Origin: Sorangium cellulosum
Lineage (GTDB): Bacteria > Myxococcota_A > Polyangia > Polyangiales > Polyangiaceae
Assembly (NCBI RefSeq): GCF_004135735.1
Contig: NZ_CP012670.1
Span: 4,733,501-4,797,500 of the forward strand
Direction: 5' to 3'
DNA: 64,000 nucleotides
This document shows, piece by piece, positions 16,529 through 24,568 of this stretch (its first letter is position 1; each line of letters opens with the position of its first letter). The notes beneath the pieces were generated by a model, which had not been told where the DNA came from, made no database searches, and worked only from the letters and a program-made list of their open reading frames with translations. The position numbers were made by a program, and so were the translations under genes.

Positions 16529-16728
16529 AGCCGGGGGGCGCTGGGCACGTGGGAGCATCGGGGTGGTCAATGGACGCGGATCCGCTGAGCGCAACGGGAA
16601 GCCGCATGGCGATGAGCGCCTTTTCAGGCCTTCCCATTTCGCGCCTCTCCTGGATCCGGCGTCATGCCAGATTCAACCCCTCGTGGGACGAGCTCTCGCT
16701 ATGCGGGACTGCGGATCTGTTGCCCCGT
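16529..16728. other. Non-coding scar between IS-end-like repeats and the toxin gene
   Basis: No recognisable gene. Short overlapping frames exist but give no family. With the rlmN fragment and the 33-nt repeats just before it, this stretch looks like degraded DNA left by a past insertion. The preceding 16341-16452 also holds nothing recognisable. Confidence 0.4.
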
Positions 16729-17097
16729 CTAGGGTCGCTGTTTTTCCGAGAGCTTCCGGATCCGAACGCGACCATCGGCGGATAGAACCGTGAAAGCTCC
16801 CTCTAGCTCTGCGCCGTATTCGCGAAAGAGCCCGGATACCATCTCGGCCCGCTTCGCATAAGGAACGCCTGCGAGCCGCAAGAGGACTACCCCGCGGTGA
16901 GCGCATCCTGCCCGCACGACGAGCTCACCGAAGTCCTTGTCATCGGTCAGGACGATCGCCTGACGCTCCGCAGCCAGCCGAAGGATCTCACTGTCAGAGA
17001 TCGTCGGGGCGATCTCCGCGACATGTAGGACGGTGATGCCGTCCGCGCGCAGGCGCACCAGGATGGGCGCAGCGATGTTCTCGTCGGCCAGTATCAC
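16729..17097 (-). CDS. DUF5615 PIN-like toxin of a toxin-antitoxin pair
   Basis: A 122-residue protein of the DUF5615 family, a PIN-like fold often acting as an RNase toxin. It begins MILADENIA with the first acidic site at D5 and has the second acidic block LTDDKDFGELV near 50. Its ATG overlaps the stop of the DUF433 gene by 4 nt, the classic arrangement for this pair. RNase activity is inferred from the fold. Confidence 0.85.
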   Translation of the reverse strand: MILADENIAAPILVRLRADGITVLHVAEIAPTISDSEILRLAAERQAIVLTDDKDFGELVVRAGCAHRGVVLLRLAGVPYAKRAEMVSGLFREYGAELEGAFTVLSADGRVRIRKLSEKQRP

Positions 17098-17330
17098 GAA
17101 GCGGCCCGGAGCGCTCCGAGCCGCTCGAGGCGCACGGCGTCGACGGCAAAGGCGACGGCCGCCGAGAGATCTTCCCGGGTGAGCTGGGGGTGGGCCGCGA
17201 GCAGGTCGTCAAAGGTCATGCCGCCGGCGAGCTCCTCGAGGACATGCTCCACGGTGATGCGGGTCCCACGGATGACCGGTTTGCCCATCATCACCTCGGG
17301 GCTGCTCGTGATCCGATCCGTCTCGTACAT
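17094..17330 (-). CDS. DUF433 antitoxin
   Basis: A 78-residue DUF433 protein, a small winged-helix-like DNA-binding family that pairs with DUF5615 toxins. Motifs: VMMGKPVIRGTRITVEHVLE near 13-32 and a helical part with TFDDLLAAHPQLTREDL. ATG 17330 is chosen over the upstream frame because gaggaagga precedes it and the family normally begins a few residues before the GKPVIRGTR motif. The pair probably represses its own promoter. Confidence 0.85.
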   Translation of the reverse strand: MYETDRITSSPEVMMGKPVIRGTRITVEHVLEELAGGMTFDDLLAAHPQLTREDLSAAVAFAVDAVRLERLGALRAAS

Positions 17331-17530
17331 GCCGTCCTTCCTCGCCCATCCTAGCACCGGTCGGCGCGCCATGCGCCGCGTCCCGCTGCGCCACGCGCCT
17401 GCTCGGAGCGCGACGATCGCCCCTGCGAGCCCGAGCGTGACACCGCGCCGCGCCGCGCCGCGCGGCTCGGGCGGAGCATCCGCTGGCGGCCGTAGACTGG
17501 GCCGCTCCGGCGCGCTAGTCGGTAGCCCCC

Positions 17531-18895
17531 GTGGATCGCCCCCCCCTGAGCCCCCTGGACGAACGTCGCGCCCGCCTCGCGCTCCAGGCCGTGCTCCCGG
17601 CTGACCTCGCCGCCGCGTGCGGCATCGACCTCACCGACGCGCGCCGCATCGTCTCGCTGGCGCACCGCCTCGGCGAGCTGCCCGCGCGCGCGCCCGCGAC
17701 CCTCCGGCGCACCGCGCTCGAGGCCGCGCGCTCGGCGGGCGAGATCCGGACGCTCGCGCTCGTGGAGCGGCGCGCGAGCGCCGAGGATCCGTTCGTCAAG
17801 TACGCGTTCCGCCTCGACGACGGCGCGATCGTGGAGTCGGTGCGCATCCCGCTCGAGCGCCCCGGCCGGTACTCGGCGTGCGTGAGCTCGCAGGTCGGCT
17901 GCGCGCTCGCCTGCGCCTTCTGCGCCACCGGGCGCATGGGCCTCACGCGCAACCTGGAGGCCTGGGAGATCGTCGAGCAGGTGCGGCTCATCCGCCGGGA
18001 TCTCGCCGCGTCCCCCGGGGGCGCGGGCGGCGCCGCGCGCGTCCACGGCGTGCTGTTCCAGGGCATGGGCGAGCCGCTCGCCAACGCCGACCGCGTCATC
18101 CAGGCGATCCGGGTGCTCTCGGAGCCGAGCGCGCAGGCGATCGACATGCGCAACATCACGGTCTGCACCGCGGGGCTCCCGTCCGGCATCCGGCGGCTCG
18201 CGGCCGAGGTCCCCGCGGTCCGGCTCGGCCTCTCGCTGGGCTCGGTGCGCCCCGGCAGGCGGCGGCAGCTCATGCCGATCGACGGCGCGCACCCGCTCGA
18301 GGAGGTGCTCGCCGCCGTGGGCGAGCACGCGCGCGCGACGGGGCACGCGCCGATGTGGGCCTACACGCTGCTCGCCGGCCAGAACGACACGGACGAGGAC
18401 GCCGCGTGCCTGGCCGCGCTCGCCCGCCGCTTCGCGGAGCAACACGGGATCTCCCCTCGCCTGAGCCTCATCCCGTACAACGCGATCGGCGCGGCCGGCC
18501 CCCCCGTGCCCCCGGCGGCCGGCCCCCCCGTGCCCCCGGCGGCCGGCGCCCCCGTGCCCCCGGCGGACAGCGCCCCCCTGGCCCCGGCGGACAGCGCCCC
18601 CCTGGCCCCGGCGGCCGGCGTCGAGGGCGGGATCGCGGCGCTCGACCCGTTCGCGCGCTCGGCGCGGCTCGAGGCGTTCCGCGCGGTCCTCTCCGCCGCC
18701 GGGGTCGGATCCATCGTGCGCTACTCGGGCGGTGGCGATGTGGGCGCGGCCTGCGGGCAGCTCGCTCGGGCGCAGGATCAGGCGCAGCGGCCGGGCGGCC
18801 GCCGGGCTTCGCCCCGGCCTGAACCGGCGCCGGAAGCAGCCTCCAGCCCGCCGGGCGCGCCGCCGCGGCCCGCGTCGCGCCAGCGTGAGGCGTGA
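17531..18895 (+). CDS. rlmN: RlmN-like radical SAM 23S rRNA/tRNA adenine C2-methyltransferase
   Basis: Methylates C2 of adenine in 23S rRNA (A2503) and some tRNAs with a radical SAM [4Fe-4S] cluster. Cluster cysteines C124, C128 and C131 lie in CALACAFC after SACVSSQVG; GMGEPLAN follows near 182; the catalytic C-terminal cysteine is C408 in GAACGQLA. Length is 454, longer than the usual ~370-380, because of a Pro/Ala-rich repeat insertion near 318-360 between SLIPYNAIG and the last conserved block, plus a Pro/Arg-rich tail after 412. The start is GTG. An rlmN fragment sits upstream at 16264. Confidence 0.88.
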   Translation: MDRPPLSPLDERRARLALQAVLPADLAAACGIDLTDARRIVSLAHRLGELPARAPATLRRTALEAARSAGEIRTLALVERRASAEDPFVKYAFRLDDGAIVESVRIPLERPGRYSACVSSQVGCALACAFCATGRMGLTRNLEAWEIVEQVRLIRRDLAASPGGAGGAARVHGVLFQGMGEPLANADRVIQAIRVLSEPSAQAIDMRNITVCTAGLPSGIRRLAAEVPAVRLGLSLGSVRPGRRRQLMPIDGAHPLEEVLAAVGEHARATGHAPMWAYTLLAGQNDTDEDAACLAALARRFAEQHGISPRLSLIPYNAIGAAGPPVPPAAGPPVPPAAGAPVPPADSAPLAPADSAPLAPAAGVEGGIAALDPFARSARLEAFRAVLSAAGVGSIVRYSGGGDVGAACGQLARAQDQAQRPGGRRASPRPEPAPEAASSPPGAPPRPASRQREA

Positions 18896-18939
18896 GGGTC
18901 GCTATGGATCCCGGCCCTCGCGCGCGCTAGCTTGCGCCC

Positions 18940-19584
18940 GTGTTCGGCTTCAGCTTCGGCGAGATCGTGGTGCTGCTCATCGTGGGCATCGTGGTGGTCG
19001 GCCCGCGACGACTGCCTGCCATGATGCGGACGGCGGGTAGCTGGATCGCCAAGCTCCGCCGCATGACGACCGACCTCCGGTCGCAGAGCGGCATCGACGA
19101 TCTCATCCGCCAGGAGGGCCTGGAGCGCGAGATCCGCGAGCTCCGCGCCCTGTCGCGCGTCAACGTGATCGAGACGCTGGTCCAGCCCGTCATCGGCGCC
19201 GCGTCCGCTGGCACGGTGGTCTCGGCCACGCCGCGCATCAGGCCCCCCGAGCCCGAGCCCGAGCCTGATCCCGCCGTACAGCCGCTCCGCGAGCGCGAGT
19301 ACCCCGTCCTCGGCTGCGACGCCTACGGGGCGGTCATCGACGGCGAGCCCGACGGCGCGGCCAGGCTCGCGGCGGCGCCGGAGGCCGCCACGACGGCGAG
19401 CACGGACACGACGGCGAGCGGCGCGACCGCGACGAGCGGCGCGACCACAGCGATGACGGCAATCTCGGAGACCGTGGCGACCACGGCGACCGCAGCGATC
19501 ACGGCAGCGACAGAGACCCCCAGCATGGCAGAGACCCGAGCGGCGCCCGAGGGCCCGACGGCCGGGAGCGGAGCGGCGTCATGA
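18940..19584 (+). CDS. tatB: TatB, twin-arginine translocase subunit
   Basis: Sec-independent export subunit, 214 residues. The N-terminus GFSFGEIVVLLIVGIVVVG is the single membrane helix with the conserved Glu, followed by the PRRLP hinge and an amphipathic helix. After residue ~100 comes a Glu/Pro run, and from ~145 an Ala/Thr-rich repeat tail unusual in length. The start is GTG with a CTAGCT box 6 nt upstream. The stop overlaps tatC by 4 nt (ATGA), so the two are coupled. Confidence 0.9.
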   Translation: MFGFSFGEIVVLLIVGIVVVGPRRLPAMMRTAGSWIAKLRRMTTDLRSQSGIDDLIRQEGLEREIRELRALSRVNVIETLVQPVIGAASAGTVVSATPRIRPPEPEPEPDPAVQPLREREYPVLGCDAYGAVIDGEPDGAARLAAAPEAATTASTDTTASGATATSGATTAMTAISETVATTATAAITAATETPSMAETRAAPEGPTAGSGAAS

Positions 19585-20465
19585 GCCAGGAGCAGGCGGC
19601 GGCGAAGGGAAGCTCCCCGGACGCGACCGGGGCCTCCGCGGAGGAGGAGGTCGGCGAAGACAGGCCGATGTCCTTCTGGGAGCACCTCGACGAGCTCCGC
19701 AAGCGGCTCGTCCGGAGCGTGCTCGTCTTCTTCTTGGCCTGCGTCGTGGGATGGGAGGTGCGCGAGAAGCTCTTGCACTTCCTGACCGTCCCGTTCGTGG
19801 AGGCGTGGAAGAGTGAGGGCCTGGCGGGCAACCCGTCGCTCCACTTCGGCGCGCCCGCGGCGGCGTTCGTCGCGTACTTCAAGCTGTCGATGCTGGGCGG
19901 CGCGGCGCTCGCATCGCCGTTCATCTTCTACCAGCTCTGGGCGTTCATCGCGCCCGGCCTCTACGCCCGCGAGAAGAAGTTCGTCATCCCCTTCGTCCTG
20001 TTCTCGACGCTCCTGTTCGTGGGCGGCGGCCTCTTCGGCTGGCGCGCGGCATTCCCCATCTCGTTCGGCTACTTCCTCAGCATGGCCGGCACGGTCGGCA
20101 GCGGCGAGGGCGTCACGATCACGCCGACGGTCATGATGGGCGACTACCTCGACTTCGTCGCCCAGCTCCTGCTCGGCTTCGGGATCATCTTCGAGATCCC
20201 GCTGATCGTGCTGTTTCTCTCCATCGCCGGGGTCGTCAACTACCTCCAGCTCATCCTCTTCGGCCGCTGGTTCGTGCTCGTCGCCTTCATCGTGGCCGCC
20301 CTCCTGACGCCGCCGGAGCTCACCAGCCAGCTCGTCATGGCCGTGCCGATGTGCCTGCTCTACGTGCTCTCGATCGGCCTCGCGTACGTCTTCGGCAGGC
20401 CGCCGACCGAGGCGCAGCGCGAGGCGTACAAGAAGCGAAAAGAGACGGAAGTCACCAAGGGCTGA
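19581..20465 (+). CDS. tatC: TatC, twin-arginine translocase core
   Basis: Multi-spanning core of the Tat translocase, 294 residues, that binds the twin-arginine signal with TatB. It has the N-terminal block MSFWEHLDELRKRLVRS near 30, FGAPAAAFVAYFKLS near 90, six hydrophobic segments and the late block LLTPPELTSQLVMAVP. A charged N-terminal extension of ~30 residues and a short Lys/Arg tail are present. It converges on lgt, separated by a 19-bp tandem repeat. Confidence 0.95.
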   Translation: MSQEQAAAKGSSPDATGASAEEEVGEDRPMSFWEHLDELRKRLVRSVLVFFLACVVGWEVREKLLHFLTVPFVEAWKSEGLAGNPSLHFGAPAAAFVAYFKLSMLGGAALASPFIFYQLWAFIAPGLYAREKKFVIPFVLFSTLLFVGGGLFGWRAAFPISFGYFLSMAGTVGSGEGVTITPTVMMGDYLDFVAQLLLGFGIIFEIPLIVLFLSIAGVVNYLQLILFGRWFVLVAFIVAALLTPPELTSQLVMAVPMCLLYVLSIGLAYVFGRPPTEAQREAYKKRKETEVTKG

Positions 20466-20615
20466 CGCCCAGCGCGGCGGCTGACGCCCAGCGCGGCGGC
20501 CGACGCCCAGCGCGGCGGCCGACGCCCAGCGCGGCGGCCGACGCCCAGCGCGGCGGCCGACGCCCAGCGCGGCGGCCGACGCCCAGCGCGGCGGCCGACG
20601 CCCAGCGCGGCGCCG
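20464..20615. repeat. Eight tandem copies of a 19-bp repeat
   Basis: The unit gacgcccagcgcggcggcc repeats with period 19 from the last base of tatC (starts 20464, 20483, 20502 and so on to 20597; the last copy is partial). It fills the space between the convergent tatC and lgt genes. Copy number is likely to vary between strains. Confidence 0.9.
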
Positions 20616-20634
20616 GCCCCCCAGGCGAGGCGGC

Positions 20635-21573
20635 TCAGGTCGCGGGCGCCGCCGCCGCGGCCGCCGCCTTGCGGCTCCGCGCCACGTGCAGCGCCACCGC
20701 GGCGCCGGCCATCGCGAGCCCGATGAGCTGCGACGTGGACAGGCCGAGCAGGCCGCCGCGGTCGTCGGCGCGCGCGAACTCGAGCAGGAAGCGGCCGAGC
20801 GCGTACAGGCCGAGGAACGTCACGAAGACCTGCCCGTCGTACCGCTTCCGCCCGTGCACGTAGAGCAGGCAGAACGCCGCGATCGCGAACGACATGGCCG
20901 ACTCGTAGATCTGCGTCGGGTGCACCGGGTGCGACGGCATGCGCGCGCTCGCGAGCTCGTGCAGCTTGAACTGCGCTTCGCTGGCGGGGCTGTTCGGCGG
21001 GAACGAGAGCCCGAACGCCCCGTCCGTGCGCAGGCCGAAGCAGCAGCCGGCGAGCAGGCAGCCCATCCGGCCGAACCCGAGGCCCAGCGGCACCGCGAAG
21101 CCCGCCATGTCCGCCGCCTTCCAGAACGGGAACCGATCGCGCTTGAGCAGCCAGTACGCCGCCGCCGACGCGCCGATGAAGCCGCCGTAGTACGTGAGCC
21201 CGCCGGCCCAGAACTTCGCCCACGCCAGGCAGTCGCGCTCCGTCGGGTGACAGACCCCCTTCGCGGCGTCCCAGACGCCGTGGTAGCGCGGCTCGCAGAG
21301 CGCCTGCTCCACCTTCCAGTCGACCTGCGACGGATCGGTGCAGAGGTGCACGTAATCCCAGAAGTACCCGTCGGCGATGACGTGCAGGAGCCGGCCGCCG
21401 ACGACGCCCGCGAGCAGGCAGGCGAGCCCCAGGTCGACGATCACGTCCGGGTCCTCGCCGATGCGCCGCGCCCAGAGCGCGCCGAGCGCCGTCGCGAACA
21501 GGAAGCCGGTCAGGAGCAGCAGGAAGTAGGCAGGGAACGCGACGTCGAGCAGGCGGAACAGCTCGGGGCGCAT
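20635..21573 (-). CDS. lgt: Lgt, prolipoprotein diacylglyceryl transferase
   Basis: Inner-membrane enzyme that moves diacylglyceryl from phosphatidylglycerol to the lipobox cysteine, the first lipoprotein-maturation step. 312 residues with several membrane segments, GGLTYYGGFIGA near 124, the signature GRMGCLLAGCCFG near 170 and PVHPTQIYES near 215. ATG 21573 lies 2 nt after the lspA stop, so both are probably made from one message. Together with two lspA genes it forms a lipoprotein-processing cluster. Confidence 0.95.
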   Translation of the reverse strand: MRPELFRLLDVAFPAYFLLLLTGFLFATALGALWARRIGEDPDVIVDLGLACLLAGVVGGRLLHVIADGYFWDYVHLCTDPSQVDWKVEQALCEPRYHGVWDAAKGVCHPTERDCLAWAKFWAGGLTYYGGFIGASAAAYWLLKRDRFPFWKAADMAGFAVPLGLGFGRMGCLLAGCCFGLRTDGAFGLSFPPNSPASEAQFKLHELASARMPSHPVHPTQIYESAMSFAIAAFCLLYVHGRKRYDGQVFVTFLGLYALGRFLLEFARADDRGGLLGLSTSQLIGLAMAGAAVALHVARSRKAAAAAAAPAT

Positions 21574-21575
21574 GG

Positions 21576-22319
21576 TCAGCCCGCGGACGCCTTCGCCCCG
21601 GGCGCGCCGAGCTCGGCGCGGCGCGGCGCGAACATGTCGATCGCCATCAGCCCGACGCCCACGACGATCGCGATGTCGGCCACGTTGAACGTCGGCCACA
21701 CGAACGTCGGCGTGAACCGGACCTGGATGAAGTCGATCACGTACCCGTAACGGACCCGGTCGACGAGGTTCCCGAGCGCGCCGCCGAGCACGAACGGCAG
21801 CCCCCACTTGAGCGCGATCTGCGAGGGGTGCAGCTTGCGGAACAGCGAGACGATGAAGACGATCGCCGCGAGCGACACGATCAGGAAGAACGGCCGGCGG
21901 ATCGCCTCGCTCTCGTCGCCGAGGATGCCCCACGCCCCGCCGTGGTTCTTCGCGTAGACCAGGTTCAGGTGGTCCTTGATCACCTCGATCTTCCGCAGCG
22001 CGAGCGGCCGCACCCCGTCGGCGAGATCCGTGAGCGGCCGCGGTTCCAGCCGGTCCTTGGCCCACCACTTGGTGCCGAGATCGGCGGCCAACGTGATCAG
22101 CGCGACGGCGAGCAGGAACCCGTACGCCGGGCGATGGGCGGGCGCCGCCGGCGCGACCACCTCGTCGGCGTCGTCCTCCGGCGAGGCGGCGCGCCCCCCG
22201 TCGTCGCGGGGAGCCGGCGGCTCACCGTCCGGCGACGGCACGGGCGCGGAGCGGTTCGGCTCCGCGCCTTCGCCCTTCGTGTCAACGTCAGCATCTCGCG
22301 GCGTTGCGTCTTCGGTCAT
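21576..22319 (-). CDS. lspA: LspA, lipoprotein signal peptidase (copy A)
   Basis: Aspartic signal peptidase II that cuts before the lipidated cysteine. The conserved core holds both catalytic aspartates in GGALGNLVDRVRYG and PTFNVADIAI. 247 residues; the first ~68 form a Glu/Pro/Ala-rich extension that is not part of the usual ~160-residue enzyme. It sits between a second lspA copy and lgt. ATG 22319 is the family-consistent start, though initiation closer to the core cannot be excluded. Confidence 0.92.
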   Translation of the reverse strand: MTEDATPRDADVDTKGEGAEPNRSAPVPSPDGEPPAPRDDGGRAASPEDDADEVVAPAAPAHRPAYGFLLAVALITLAADLGTKWWAKDRLEPRPLTDLADGVRPLALRKIEVIKDHLNLVYAKNHGGAWGILGDESEAIRRPFFLIVSLAAIVFIVSLFRKLHPSQIALKWGLPFVLGGALGNLVDRVRYGYVIDFIQVRFTPTFVWPTFNVADIAIVVGVGLMAIDMFAPRRAELGAPGAKASAG

Positions 22320-22449
22320 GCGGAACGCGTTCCTCTACGACAAACCGAGCGCTCCCGCAAAGGCTTCCCTCCGCGGGCGCGCAGCCCTCTGATCATCTCC
22401 AGGTTCCGGGAGCGGCCCCACCTCGGGGCGCGCGGCCCACTCCTGCCCG

Positions 22450-23127
22450 TCAGCTCGCCGGCGGAGCAGGCGGCGCCTCCGTCGAGAGCGGCGAGGACGC
22501 GGCGTCGCCGCCGGCCGGATCCGCCGATGCGCCCTGAGGGGACGTCGCGGGCGCGTTGCGGGCGGAGCCGATCATGTCGATCGACATCAGGATGACCCCG
22601 GCGACGATCGCGATGTCGGCGACGTTGAACGTGGGCCAGTGGAGCTCCTGGCCGCCGCGGGTGATGTACACGTCGATGAAGTCGATGACCCAGCCGTAAC
22701 GGATCCGGTCGACCAGGTTGCCCATCGCGCCGCCGAGCGAGAGGGCGAGCCCCCACTTCATCGCGGTCTGGTCCCTGTGGACGCGCCGGTAGATCGAGAA
22801 GATGAAGACCATCGCCGCGGCGGAGACGAACAGGAAGAACGGCCGCCGCAGGCCGTCCGGGAGGCCGCGCAAGAAGCTCCAGGCGCCGCCCGGGTTCTGC
22901 GCGAAGATCAGATCCAGGTGGCCAGGGATGACCGTGAAGATCTTCGCGCCCGACCGCTTCATGTCGAAGCCGGCGAGGTTCGCGTGCGCCCACGCCTTCG
23001 TCGCCAGATCGGCGGCGCACGAGGCGAGCGCCACGACCGCCATGAACGTGATCGAGGCCCGCTCGCCCGGGGGAAGCTCGTCCGGCAGGTGCGCGACGGA
23101 CGACCCGCGCGGTGCATCGGAGGACAT
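22450..23127 (-). CDS. lspA: LspA, lipoprotein signal peptidase (copy B)
   Basis: Second complete LspA, 225 residues, with both catalytic aspartates in GGAMGNLVDRIRYG and PTFNVADIAI. It is clearly related to the next gene but differs in the N-terminal half and in its Ala/Pro-rich tail. ATG 23127 has gcgaggag directly upstream; a TTG further up (23163) is less likely. Myxobacteria are known to carry several lspA copies, in Myxococcus linked to the antibiotic TA (myxovirescin), which targets LspA. Confidence 0.92.
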   Translation of the reverse strand: MSSDAPRGSSVAHLPDELPPGERASITFMAVVALASCAADLATKAWAHANLAGFDMKRSGAKIFTVIPGHLDLIFAQNPGGAWSFLRGLPDGLRRPFFLFVSAAAMVFIFSIYRRVHRDQTAMKWGLALSLGGAMGNLVDRIRYGWVIDFIDVYITRGGQELHWPTFNVADIAIVAGVILMSIDMIGSARNAPATSPQGASADPAGGDAASSPLSTEAPPAPPAS

Positions 23128-23260
23128 CTCCTCGCTTCTACGCGATGGCGCAGCCCGGGGCAAACGACCTCTGGCGCGGCAGCGGGCGGCGGCGGGCGCC
23201 CTCGTCCGTTCGTCCGACGCGGCCTGCCGCCCGCCGCCGCGCCACGCCGCCCGGGGCCGC

Positions 23261-23803
23261 TCACCGCCGGTTCACGACCAGCGGCGGACGCTCCGCGTCA
23301 CGCGGTCGCTCCGGCGTCTTCGCCTGCCGACCGGGCCGCGGGGAGCGGGGATCCTCCGGAGGCCGAGGGTCTCGCGCCCGGCCGGCCTCGCTCGAGGCTC
23401 CGGGGTCCTCGGAGCGCTCCGCCTCGCGCCGCAGGAGCTCCGCCTCCCCCCGCTTGCGCAGCGCGAGGTGCACCTCGCCGTACGCCTGGAGCGCGGCGCC
23501 GCGCTGCCGCTCCGCGGCCGCCGTCTTCCCGAGCGACTCCGCGAGCTGCGCCCTGCGCTCCGCGACGTAGGCGAGATCCCTCGCCTCGATCGACCCGAGC
23601 GCCCCGGTGAGGGCGCGCTCGGCGCGCTCGAGCGCGTCGCGGGCGCTGCGCAGATCCGCGGGAGCGAGCTCCGCCGCGGCGCTCGTCCGGGCGCGCTCGT
23701 AGCTCTTCCTCGCGCTGACGAGCTCCGCTGGCGGCGGAGCGCTCGCGCACCCCGAGAGCCCGCCGAGGAGCAGCATGGCCATCGTCCACTGATCGCATCG
23801 CAT
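23261..23803 (-). CDS. Helical lipoprotein, DUF4398-like
   Basis: A 180-residue predicted lipoprotein: lipobox LSGC near residues 16-19, then helices rich in Ala, Arg and Glu with SARKSYERARTSAA and DLRSARDALERAERAL, as in DUF4398 cell-envelope proteins. The last ~50 residues are Arg/Pro-rich and disordered. AAGGAGG precedes the ATG. It is the second gene of a pair with the similar lipoprotein at 23831, 27 nt apart. An OmpA-type partner, usual for this family, is absent here. Confidence 0.7.
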   Translation of the reverse strand: MRCDQWTMAMLLLGGLSGCASAPPPAELVSARKSYERARTSAAAELAPADLRSARDALERAERALTGALGSIEARDLAYVAERRAQLAESLGKTAAAERQRGAALQAYGEVHLALRKRGEAELLRREAERSEDPGASSEAGRARDPRPPEDPRSPRPGRQAKTPERPRDAERPPLVVNRR

Positions 23804-23830
23804 GACTCCGCACCTCCTTCCGCGAGCCCG

Positions 23831-24184
23831 CTACCGGAGCCGGTGCTGGATGGCCTCGACCTCCGCGAGCGCCTCGTGCGCGAGGGCCTCGGCCCGCGCC
23901 TCGCGCGCGTAGGCCAGCGCGAGCTCCGCGTCCGCCTGCGCGCGCATGAGCATGCGCTGCGCGCGCTCGCCCGCGCCCTCGGCCGAGAGCCTCCTCGCCC
24001 GCTGCACCTGCTCCCGCGCCAGGCGGAGGTGGGCGTCCGCGCGCGGGATCGCCTCGGCCCCCACCTCCTCGGCGGCCCGGATCGACGCCTGCGACGCGCT
24101 GAACCGCTCGCTGAAGGCCGGCGCGCGCGCGGCGCACCCCGCCGCCGACGCGCACACGAGCGTCACGATCACTGCCTCTCTCAT
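23831..24184 (-). CDS. Helical lipoprotein, DUF4398-like
   Basis: A 117-residue predicted lipoprotein with lipobox SAAGC (cysteine near 17) and a long alpha-helical body (ADAHLRLAREQVQRARRLSA near 50, then EAEALAHEALAEVEAI-like helices). It resembles its downstream neighbour in layout, suggesting an old duplication. gaggtg precedes the ATG. The likely place is the inner face of the outer membrane; function is unknown. Confidence 0.68.
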   Translation of the reverse strand: MREAVIVTLVCASAAGCAARAPAFSERFSASQASIRAAEEVGAEAIPRADAHLRLAREQVQRARRLSAEGAGERAQRMLMRAQADAELALAYAREARAEALAHEALAEVEAIQHRLR

Positions 24185-24530
24185 AGCTGCACACCTCGTG
24201 GCCTACCCCGGCGGCGATCGGCCGAGGCAGGCGGGTCAAAGAGCGGATGGTGGTCTCGACGCCGGCGCTCCGGCGCCGAGCCGCCTCGACCTTGAGGCAA
24301 CGGGCACACCAGCGCCGCCCGCGACCGGGCCGCGCCCTGCCCCGCGTACGCGGCGAGCCGGCCGCGGTCCGTCGACGCACCAGCGAAAGCAGCGACGCTG
24401 GGCCCCCGGCGCACGCGCCGTATCCACGCTGCCCAGCCGTCGCGCGTGTTGCGCGCAAACGCGCCACGCAGCGGTCGCTCGATCGGCGCGCGGCGCGAGC
24501 AGGCTTGAGCCGCGCCCCTGCCCGATCCGG
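24185..24530. other. Divergent intergenic region
   Basis: Non-coding stretch between the DUF4398 lipoprotein pair and the helicase. Apart from the helicase promoter at its right end, no repeat, hairpin or RNA gene stands out. Confidence 0.5.
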
Positions 24531-24559
24531 TTGAGCGACACGGCGCATCTGTTTAGTAT
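24531..24559 (+). promoter_or_regulatory. Sigma-70-like promoter TTGAGC-17-TAGTAT
   Basis: TTGAGC at 24531-24536 and TAGTAT at 24554-24559 with a 17 nt spacer. Only 9 nt separate the -10 box from ATG 24569, so the transcript would be leaderless or nearly so. Confidence 0.6.
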
Positions 24560-24568
24560 GCCGCTGTC

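Noticed and set aside
22304-22595. Small plus-strand frames in and around the lspA gap.
   Set aside because: No start signal, no family and they overlap the lspA copies.
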